Position numbers and translations under genes: made by a program. This document shows, piece by piece, positions 56,401 through 64,000 of a stretch of 64,000 nt of DNA (its first letter is position 1; the number at the start of each line of letters is the position of its first letter). This stretch comes from Paraspadella gotoi. Its lineage: Eukaryota; Chaetognatha. The stretch spans positions 23,086,256 to 23,150,255 of the forward strand of contig CM119268.1 of NCBI GenBank assembly GCA_051294375.1. The letters run 5' to 3'. The notes beneath the pieces were generated by a model. That model was not told the origin of the DNA. It ran no database searches and saw only the letters and a list, made by a program, of their open reading frames with translations.

Positions 56401-58922
56401 GAACATACAAAATGTGCTTGATAAGTATGGGCTCGTCCGGGAGTCGAACCCGGGACCTCTCGCACCCTAAGCGAGAATCATTCCACTAGACCAACGAACC
56501 TTAATATTCAATTAAGTGATCATTCAAAAACTTGACATTATTAACTTGACCTTATTAACGTCATTCAAAAACTTTTATGAATGACATAATGACATTTTTC
56601 CCCCATCATTTCCATATATTTAATTTTGAGCAAAAAATATGGTCACAGATATCCAAAATTGATTATAACGGTTCGTTGGTTCTACTGGTATAATTATCGC
56701 TTAGATGTTAAATGTTTAAATGTTTTTTTTCTAAAGCAGTTCCAATTCTTATTTAATAGGGAAAAAAACATAAATTAAAAGTTACCCTCGGTGGGACTCG
56801 AACCCACAATCCCTGGCTTAGGAGGCCAATGCCCTATCCATTAGGCCACGAGGGCTGTTGCCATATTACCAATATTTCTTTAAAAAACTCACCCAAACTC
56901 CCTTCAGTCCGAATGGACGCGGGGACATCGACGGTCCTCGTCTCTCTCACTCCTCCATCGCAAACATCTCTGTCGAAGTCGAAGGCCAACAACCTCGTCA
57001 AATCTCCGTCGGGGAATTGAATCAAGTCGGTGCAAAAGTCCTCGTCCACGCCTCGGTTCAAGTAGCTGGAGGAATGGAGGGATGGATAGAGGATAGAGGA
57101 AAGAGGATAGAGGATAGAGGACAGAGGAAAGAGGATGTAGGTTAGAGGAAAGAGGTAGAGGAAAGAAAGTTAAGTGCCCATCAAAGCCCACACCCCTTCT
57201 CCTCACCGCGCCACCCCGCAGGCTCCTTCACCAGCTCCGCCTTTTTCAGCCTCAAAGATTTTAGTTTCGAGTTTCGCCGCGCGAGTCGCACGCTGGACGA
57301 GAGATCAGAGGCGAGGGTGCGACCCAGACGGGTCCTGCCCCTTCGGCCACCACGGCACGGGCTAGGTCCGTTAGGCTGGGGAGGGGAGAGAGCGAGGGAG
57401 GGGAGTGAGAGAGAGGGAGAGGGGAAGAGAGAGAGAAAGGGAGAGGGGAGAGAGAGAAGACAAAAAAAGTTTTTAAGTGTTTAAGTTGTTGTGTTTTTTT
57501 AGTGTATTTCTCGCGGATGTCATATCCAATCGTCGTTTGGTCTAAAAGATAACTAGATCTATTTATATCTAGAGAAGAGGATCAGATGCCGGTTCCATCT
57601 CGGCCAATCAGGATCGAGTGATTCCGATTCTGCGACGATCGTCCGATTCTCCGAACCGATTTCACTTTAGGTGAGGCCGATCTCCTGCGATGATATCCAC
57701 GTTTTTTAAAAAAATCAATAAATTGATAATTAATGATTAATTAAATAAACAAGTTTCCGATTCTTTGTAGGTTTATGGGAGGAATTAAGAGAATGTTTTT
57801 AGATTTAATAGTAGTAGGTTCCAATGGATAATAAAGGCTTCTTCATCCTTAATCTCAGTCGTCTTCATCGTCGTTGTTGTCATCCCTGTTGTTGTCCTTG
57901 TTTTTCGTCCTCATCATCCTCGCGTCGTCGTCGTCGTCGTCGTCATCATCGTCGTCCCCTTTGTCATTCACCACCCCCCAACGCCACCTGTCGAAAATCT
58001 CGAACTGCAGATCAAAGGCTTCTTCAAAGACGCCGCCCCAGAACGGAAGCGAGTCGCCGGCGTCGGACAAAGTCCGAGGAGTGAGCTCGTGTCTGGTGAG
58101 CGGGAAGGTATAAATAGAGGGCGAAAAGAATGAGCTATGTTTTTGGCGAGGGGAGGGATAAATAAGGAGCAAAAGGAGATGAGCAGTGTCTGGTGAGCAG
58201 GGGAAGGGGTAAATAGAGGAGTACAAAAGGAGTATGAGGCTAAAGTAGTGGCTAGTGTCTGTGGAGAAGTGGAGTAAATAGAGGAGCTAAGAGATAGGGG
58301 AGAGGGAGTAATAGAGGGAATGCTAGTGGAACGAGAAGGGAGTATGCAAGGAGATGAGCTTAGTGTCTGGTGGAGCGAGGGGAAGGGAGTAAATAGAGGT
58401 GCTAGAAGTGAGCTGAGTTGGTAGGCAGGAGCGATAAAATAGAGGAGCTAAGAGTGGGCTCGATTGGAGCGGAGGGAGGCAAGGAGTAGAGGAGCTATGT
58501 CTGGTGGAGTAGAGGCGTAAATAAAGGAGAGTAAATTTAGTGTCAGGCAGCAAAGAGAGAAGACTAGCGAGGAATTTATGGGAGTCAAGAGAGGAGTTAA
58601 AGAAAGAAAGGAAGTTCTGAGATTATGTTCAGGCTAACTGCATCGGTCTCATTGTTATTTATTTTTGAAATTCTCGGAAATGTAGGAACAAAATTTCACT
58701 TAGAGTCGCCTTGTAATCTTTTTCGTTCACAAATCACCAATTATATTCACGATCAATTGTCGTTAGTTTAACCACCCATTTTAACCACCACCGACCCAAT
58801 TTTCCCACCCACTCACCCACCCACACCTGATGGCCACAGAATCGATTGACTCCGCCTGATCGATCGCCTGACAAAGACCGTCCACGACAGTCGACCACTA
58901 AAAAAGCAAATTCCTTCACGGT
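53262..58922 (-). CDS. Unknown protein with C-terminal Eph-receptor-like Cys-rich repeats
   Basis: Ten minus-strand exons join in phase: 58922-58827, 58085-57988, 57375-57207, 57065-56893, 56064-55879, 55497-55317, 54943-54849, 54480-54353, 53805-53608 and 53417-53262 (stop). The last two encode CCFETGQFHN, CQPCPFGAAP, CELCPKGFEPVS, GCRPCQPGKFKNEAGPGSC and RLCPNDETDSVGQREC, the CxxC...G(T/K)F...C..CP spacing of Eph-receptor-like (GCC2/GCC3) domains, which implies an extracellular protein. The middle has a polyserine run and a four-fold GSGRGSA repeat; exon four has FPDGDLTRLLAFDFDRD. No signal peptide or membrane helix is found, so the 5' end is missing, and the stop at 53262 may be readthrough past an unseen donor. 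Exon 57375-57207 is 2 nt short for its phase; the copy at 62009-61837 carries compensating differences. Function unknown. Confidence 0.7.
53436..53488. repeat. (GA)n microsatellite
   Basis: GA run next to the acceptor of the exon starting at 53417; it supplies the pyrimidine tract on the minus strand. Confidence 0.9.
53806..54172. repeat. Purine-rich tract in an intron
   Basis: GGGAGGAAGGGGGAGGAGG-type sequence of about 360 bases between the exons 54480-54353 and 53805-53608. It is a long polypyrimidine tract on the sense strand. Confidence 0.8.
54481..54722. repeat. Purine-rich tract in an intron
   Basis: GGGAGAGAGGAAGGAAGGAG then GAGAGAGGCGAAATA repeats, immediately upstream on the sense strand of the exon starting at 54480. 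Confidence 0.8.
55080..55235 (-). repeat. Dispersed repeat, copy 2
   Basis: On the minus strand it shows TTTATAGTTTTAGGATTTCC, GAAGGCGGCGCTAGCAGTC and CTTGACAAATGAGCAACCGA in the same order as 1790-1950. It lies in the intron between the exons at 55497-55317 and 54943-54849. Confidence 0.6.
55372..55447 (-). repeat. 21-bp coding tandem repeat (GSGRGSA)x4
   Basis: CCACGCCCACTTCCGGCACTG (plus strand) recurs about four times inside the exon 55497-55317. On the sense strand it encodes repeats of Gly-Ser-Gly-Arg-Gly-Ser-Ala. The length keeps the frame open. Confidence 0.75.
55675..55870. repeat. (CCAATCAA)n-like low-complexity tract
   Basis: CAATCAATCAACCAATC-type sequence in the intron between the exons 56064-55879 and 55497-55317. 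Confidence 0.75.
56223..56294 (+). tRNA. tRNA-Pro (CGG)
   Basis: A 72-base cloverleaf. The acceptor stem GGCTCGT/ACGAGCC is perfect. D-arm TTGGTCTAGTGGCATG, anticodon stem CTCGC/GCGAG around the loop TTCGGGT (anticodon CGG), and T arm CCGGGTTCGACTCCCGG are all present. The A box (TGGTCTAGTGG) and B box (GGTTCGACTCC) are intact. No intron and no encoded CCA. It lies inside an intron of the minus-strand Cys-rich gene, on the opposite strand. Confidence 0.95.
56429..56500 (-). tRNA. tRNA-Pro (AGG)
   Basis: Cloverleaf of 72 bases on the minus strand: acceptor GGTTCGT/ACGAGCC with one G-T pair, anticodon stem CTCGC/GCGAG around TTAGGGT (anticodon AGG), and T arm CCGGGTTCGACTCCCGG. It is nearly identical outside the anticodon to the tRNA-Pro at 56223, in inverted orientation 134 bp away, suggesting local duplication. 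Confidence 0.95.
56670..56715 (+). pseudogene. 5' half of a tRNA-Pro, truncated
   Basis: GGTTCGTTGG, TTCTACTGGTATAATTATCG and CTTAGATG parallel the first half of the tRNA-Pro(AGG) gene up to the anticodon loop with several substitutions. Unrelated AT-rich sequence then takes over, with no T arm. Confidence 0.75.
56783..56855 (-). tRNA. tRNA-Arg (CCT)
   Basis: A 73-base cloverleaf on the minus strand: acceptor GCCCTCG/CGAGGGT with a terminal G-T pair and discriminator A, A box TGGCCTAATGG, anticodon arm TTGGC-CTCCTAA-GCCAG (anticodon CCT), and B box GGTTCGAGTCC. It lies 38 bp from the exon ending at 56893, in the same intron as the two tRNA-Pro genes. Confidence 0.95.
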
Positions 58923-59339
58923 CTGCGGGAATCGACGCCGGTTGAAACCTGCGACGTCAAAAACTCATTTGCATATTGTAGTAGATTAACTTATTTGGAA
59001 ACAATTTACGCAGTAGTTTGACAGACAATCTAATTTGTGATTATATTCGCGCGTTAAATTTATTTATATGGTTAGTTTTAGTTAAAGGTCCTGTTTTTTC
59101 ATATTTAAGTTTGTTTAGTTTATATATTTTGACTATGAACGTTGTCGAGAAGATCTAAAAATATCAACATTAAGAAAACATTTTTTAATGTTCAGTTTGA
59201 AATTTAAATTTTAAGTTACTCTTAACAACTTATACTTATACAATTTATTTATTATTACTATTAGACTAGTACATTATGTTTTTGGGCAATATATTTTACA
59301 CTTTTTGTGCATTAGACACTTATAATGTTTAAAAAATAA
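57160..59339. repeat. First version of a 2.2-kb duplicated block
   Basis: Aligns end to end with 61790-63999, differing mainly by one-base indels. It contains three 5' exons of the Cys-rich gene. The second version follows a 25-N gap, so this too is probably a redundant assembly of one locus. Confidence 0.75.
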
Positions 59340-60800
59340 TATATATATATTTTTGCATATATATATTTTTATGTATATTTTTTTTATATATTTTTGTATA
59401 TTTTTATATTAATGTTTTTGTTCTTAACCGTTTAAAACGTTTTTAAACGTTGTCTTTGAAAAAAATATACTTTTAAACAATTAAAATTATAAATTTAAAA
59501 AAAAAAAATTAATCGTGTTTTATAATGTTATAAGTATTAAAATGTTTTAAAAGATTATGTTTACACTTTTAACGATTTTTCTCTAGTTTTGCTTTTTCTT
59601 TGTTTTTTATATTTTATACTTTTTATATATATGTTTTGGTTTAAAAAAAAGCAATGAATCACAATAATCAATAATGTTGTTTTCCTTTTTATACTTTGAA
59701 CAGTTTCGTTTTTTACTTTTTCCGGTTTTTATATTTTCACATTTGACCTTGAACTTATTGACGTATTTTTTATTTTTCTTATGAATTGCAAATGTTCACA
59801 TTCATTTTCATATATTTATTTTATGAAGATAGATTTTATCATACGTTTATTCAACATATATTGTTTCTTAATGAAATTTTATTTGTGCCTAAGACTACAA
59901 TGCGCGAGTCAGTTTCGTCGTTGCTGAACACAAGAGTCACCACTCATACGGGGCGCTTACTTGATGAGGCGGTCCTCCTGGGTTAGGAGGGCTCCTCTAC
60001 TCCCGGTCTAGTGCTTTGCTAATATCTCGGAGCACATAGTGTTGTATAAATACAGCATTAAGAATAATATAGTTTAGTGCTACAGGGGTGATGATTCAAT
60101 CTTTTACCACGTTTATGTTTTTAGGGGATGTAATGTAATGTACTGTTTGTAGGATAATATGGAAAAAAGGTATCGTGAGGACGTATGCATATATAATTTA
60201 AAATATTTATTAAAGCTTCTAGGTTTTTTATTTAGTTCTATCCTTTAATATTTCTCCCTGCTCTATAGGGCAAATTAGTTTTTCATTTAATAATATGTTA
60301 TACAATTTTAGGAGGTATAGTGACCAACCGTAGTTCTAGATTTTTAGATACTTTAGATTCTTTTTTTTTATGTTATCAATGTGTTTTAGTTTTATTTCCA
60401 GTCTCGTTCTTTTTGGAATGTTAATATTTTATTTCTTTTCATCTAATCTGAAAAAAAATTCGTGCGGCGAACTTCGGACATCAACTACATCAGTTAAGCT
60501 CGCAATGCGGCTGCTTGCACCTTCTCAGAAGCTTATCGTACTCGGCGCTGCTCAAGTACGGTCGACAAAGCTGCCATACTTGAGACCATTTTTTTGGTAC
60601 CAATCATAGTTCTAGATTTTTTTTAGATTACTTTTATGTATTTTTCTATCAGATTTCTTCTACTCTTCACTGCTTCAACTTGCGGGACCTTCACCCTGAG
60701 AGCGTCAAGACTCTATCTCAGCGCCCGAGCGGGAGTGCACACGCCTCATGGGCCATGCCCGATGGTTTGAAAGGGCTTCTATGTCATCCTGGATTGAGGA
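59040..60800. other. AT-rich block with two GC-richer islands, nothing recognised
   Basis: 59100-59780 is about three-quarters A+T with TATATTTTT repeats. GC-richer islands at about 59900-60030 (ACGGGGCGCTTACTTGATGA and GGAGGGCTCCTCTACTCCCG) and 60460-60780 have no long open frame and no recognised RNA. TAGTTCTAGATTTTT occurs twice (60331 and 60606), flanking the first part of the second island. Composition differs from the rest of the window. Confidence 0.5.
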
Positions 60801-60889
60801 AGGTTGATGCAATATGATTGGGTTCGAACAAATTCAATGCTTAAATTCTTAAAGTCTCCACATCTTCCTCTTCCACTCATAACTTTCAA

Positions 60890-61285
60890 AATTCATACAT
60901 TTCCTCCCTTCTCTCTCGCCCCTCCTCCCCTCCCTCCTCTCCATTCCTCTCCTCCCCTCTCTCTCCTATTCCTCTCTTTCTCCAACTCCCTCCTCTCTTC
61001 CATTTTCTCCCCTCCCCTTCTTCCTCCACCTCCATCCTCTCCTCCCTCCCCTCTCTGCTCACTTCTCCTCCTCCCTACCCTTCTTCTCCCTCCCTACTCT
61101 ACTCCTCTCTCCTCCCTCCTCCTCCTTTCTCCCTCTCCCTCCCTCCTTCTCCTCCCTCCTTACTCCCTCCTCCTCTCTTCCTCCTTCCTCCTCTCTCCTC
61201 TTTCTGTCCTCTCTTCCCCTTCCTCCCTCGTCTCCTCTCCTCTCTCTCCCTCCCTTCCTCCTCTCCCCTCCCTTCCTCCTGCAAT
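60890..61285. repeat. Polypyrimidine tract
   Basis: About 390 bases dominated by C and T (CTCCTCCCTCCTCTC units), the mirror of the purine tracts elsewhere. The S/P/L-rich and E/R/G-rich open frames here are compositional. Confidence 0.8.
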
Positions 61286-61377
61286 AATTCATTATCTTCT
61301 CGGAACATTCCCGGATTCAACGCATCCATAGGAAAGCGAATGTCCCGACTCGTTGAACGATCGCGCGCTGTTGAATG

Positions 61378-61740
61378 GGAATGAATGAATGAATGAGAAT
61401 GGAAGAAATGAATGGTAATGAATGAATGAATTAATGAATGAATGGAATGATGAATGGAATGAAATGAATGGATGAATGAATGAAGAATAGACATCGGATA
61501 TGAATGAATGAGTTGAATGAATGAATGGAAATGAATAATGATAATGGAAGAAGGAAAAGAAAATAATGAATAATGAATAAATATGAATGATTGAATGAAT
61601 TTAATTAAAAATGAAAGGATTGAAATAATGATGATTGTATTCATGAACAAAAGTGGTATGTAGAAATTTTTTAAATGACAATGAAAAAATAAAATAATGG
61701 AATGAATATTGCTGAATGAAAAAAAAATGAATGAAAACAT
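61378..61740. repeat. (GAAT)n-like low-complexity tract
   Basis: AATGAATGAATGAATGGAAT repeats with drift, ending just before the third N gap. Confidence 0.8.
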
Positions 61741-61764
61741 AATAAATGTTGTAAATAATTTAAA

Positions 61765-61789
61765 NNNNNNNNNNNNNNNNNNNNNNNNN
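61765..61789. other. Assembly gap (25 N)
   Basis: Exactly 25 N. The following sequence repeats 57160-59339. Confidence 0.99.
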
Positions 61790-63999
61790 GAGGAAAGAAG
61801 TTAGTGCCCACAAACGCCCACACCCCTTCTCCTCACCGCGCCACCCCGCAGGCGTCCTTCACCAGCTCCGCCTTTTTCAGCCTCAACAGGATTTTAGTTT
61901 CGAGTTTCGCCGCCGCGAGTCGCACGCTGGACGAGAGATCAGAGGCGAGGGTGCGACCCAGACGGGTCCTGCCCCTTCGGCCACCACGGCACGGGCTAGG
62001 TCCGTTAGGCTGGGGAGGGGAGAGAGCGAGGGAGGGGAGTGAGAGAGAGGGAGAGGGGAAGAGAGAGAGAAAGGGAGAGGGGGAGAGAGAATAGCAAAAA
62101 AAGTTTTTAATTAAGTTTTTGTGTTTTTTTAAGTGTTTAAGTTGTTGTGTTTTTTTAAGTGTATTTCTCGCGGATGTCATATCCAATCGTCTGTTTGGTC
62201 TAAAGATAACTAGATCTATTTATATCTAGAGAAGAGGATCAGATGCCGGTTCCATCTCGGCCAATCAGGATCGAGTGATTCCGATTCTGCGACGATCGTC
62301 CGATTCTCCGAACCGATTTCACTTTAGGTGAGGCCGAGTCTCCTGCGATGATATCCACGTTTTTTAAAAAAAAATCATAAATTGATAATTAATGATTAAT
62401 TAAATAAACAAGTTTCCGATTCTTTGTAGGTTTATGGGGAAGAGAATAAGAGAATGTTTTTAGATTATTAATAGCTTTAGTAGTTCCAATCGGATAATAA
62501 AGGCTTCTTCATCTCTATCTCAGTCGTCTTCATCGTCGTTGTTTGTCATCCCCTGTTGTTGTCCTTGTTTTCATTCGTCCTCATCATCCTCGCCGTCGTT
62601 CGTCGTCGTCTCGTCCATATCGTCGTCCCCTTTGTCATTCACCACCCCACCACAACGCCACCTGTCCGAATATCTCGAACTGCAGATCAAAGGCTTCTTC
62701 AAAGAACGCCGCCCCAGAACGGAAGGAGTCGCCGCGCAGTCGGACAAAGTCCGAGGGTAGCTCGTGTCTGTAGCGGGGAGGTTAAAGAGACGGAATGATA
62801 TGTTGAGCGGGGGAGTATAAGGAGCAAGGAGAGGCAGTTTGTGAGAGGGAAGGGGTAAATAGAGAGAAAAGAAAGCTAGTGAGAAGGAGTAATAGAGAAC
62901 CTAAAGTAACTAGTGTCTTGGCGGGGAGTTGAGTAGGCTAGAATGACAGTGTGGAGCAGGGAAAGGGGATAATAGAGGAATGACTATGCGAAAGAAAGGA
63001 GTATAGAGAGCAAAGATGAGCTAGTGTCTTGTGGAGCGAGGGGGAAGGGAGTAAATAGAAGGTGCTTAAAAGAAGTGAGCTGAGTTTGGTAGGCAAAGGC
63101 GATAAAAATAGAGGAGCTAAAGGAGTGGGCTCGATCTAGGGAAGCGGAGGGAGGCAAGGAGTAGAGGAGCTTATGTCTGGTGGAGTAGAGGCGTAAATAA
63201 AGGAGAGTAAATTTAGTGTCAGGCAGCAAGAGAGAGAAGACTAGCGAGGATTTATAGGGAGTCAAGAAGAGGAGTTAAAGAAAGAAAGGAAGTTCTGAGA
63301 TTATGTTCAGGCTAACTGCATCGGTCTCATTTTATTTATTTTTGAAATTCTCGGAAATGTAGGAACAAAATTTCACTTAGAGTCGCCTTGTAATCTTTTT
63401 CGTTCACAAATCACCAATTATATTCACGATCAATTGTCGTTAGTTTAACCACCCATTTTAACCACCACCGACCCAATTTTCCCACCCACTCACCCACCCA
63501 CACCTGATGGCCACAGAATCGATTGACTCCGCCTGATCGATCGCCTGACAAAGACCGTCCACGACAGTCGACCACAAAAAAAGCAAATTCCTTCACGGTC
63601 TTCGGAATCTACGCCGGTTGAAACTCGACGTCAAAAACTCATTTGCATATTGTAGTAAGATTACTTTTTGGAACAATTTACGCAGTAGTTTGACAGACAA
63701 TCTAATTTGTGATTATATTCGCGTTAAATTTATTTATATGGGTTAGTTTTAGTTAAAGGTTCCTGGTTTTTTCATATTTAAGTTTGTTTAGTTTATATAT
63801 TTGACTATGACGTTGTACGAGAGATCTTAAAAATATCAACATTAAGAAAACATTTTTTAATGTCTCAGTTGAAATTTAAATTTAAGTTACTCTACAACTT
63901 ATACTTATACATTTTTTATTATTACTATTACATTATACATTATTTTTTGGGCATATATTTTACACTTTTTGTGCATTATACACTTATAATTGTTTAAAA
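61790..63999 (-). CDS. Second version of the 5' exons of the Cys-rich gene
   Basis: Minus-strand counterparts: 63599-63504 (same 32 codons, TVKEFAFLVVDCRGRSLSG...), about 62750-62660 (version of 58085-57988 with extra indels) and 62009-61837 (version of 57375-57207, 173 versus 169 nt). The expected in-phase length of the last is 171, and each version carries different indels, so a consensus of both would be open. This is more consistent with sequencing error than with two paralogues. Confidence 0.6.
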
Positions 64000-64000
64000 A

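Noticed and set aside
57824-58226. Asp-rich minus-strand frame extending past the exon at 57988
   Set aside because: A good donor (ACAG/GTGGCG) ends the exon, and the following poly-Asp is a translated GTC/ATC trinucleotide repeat in the intron.

Overview
This is metazoan nuclear DNA. Protein-coding exons are separated by introns with GT-AG borders, nuclear tRNA genes carry A and B boxes, tRNA-derived SINE copies are present, and (CT)n/(GA)n, (TTTC)n, (ATTT)n, (ATT)n and polypurine simple sequence is very abundant. The protein families (Rab3-like GTPase, a death-effector-like adaptor, a KIM-type MAP-kinase phosphatase, Eph-receptor-like Cys-rich repeats) fit an invertebrate animal; I cannot name the species from sequence alone. 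Most of the long open frames here come from simple sequence. The real genes were found by matching splice sites, reading phase and family motifs.

Layout. 1.26-6.1 kb, minus strand: a Rab3-like GTPase with a long acidic N-terminal extension, in seven exons. 7.8-12.8 kb, minus strand: a multi-exon gene with a probable death-effector-like domain. 13-16.5 kb: intergenic, AT-rich and microsatellite-rich. 16.5-46 kb: three versions (A 16.5-28.2, B 28.3-39.9, C 39.9-46.1 kb) of one promoter and 5'-gene region, separated by runs of exactly 25 N. 42.2-52 kb, plus strand: a serine-rich N-terminal part followed by a kinase-interaction motif and a protein tyrosine phosphatase domain, probably one gene of the PTPRR/PTPN5/PTPN7 family. 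53.3-58.9 kb, minus strand: a ten-exon gene of unknown function ending in Eph-receptor-like cysteine-rich repeats, with two tRNA-Pro genes, one tRNA-Arg gene and a tRNA fragment inside one intron. 59-61.8 kb: AT-rich sequence, a pyrimidine tract and a GAAT repeat. 61.8-64 kb, after another 25-N gap: a second version of the 5' exons of the 53-59 kb gene.

The most important caution is assembly quality. The repeated blocks around the N runs differ mostly by one-base insertions and deletions. Versions A and B read as identical over about 6.9 kb, including GT-rich sequence that replaces unique and coding sequence of version C. The likeliest reading is one locus represented several times by uncorrected long reads placed on both sides of gaps, not tandem gene duplication. 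The best biological leads are the splice-donor-bearing minisatellite, the phosphatase with inserts inside its catalytic domain, the N-terminally extended Rab with an inferred GC-AG intron and a CC tail, and two promoter-like clusters (four evenly spaced CCAAT boxes; an ETS site plus a GTCACGTGAC palindrome just upstream of a good-context ATG).
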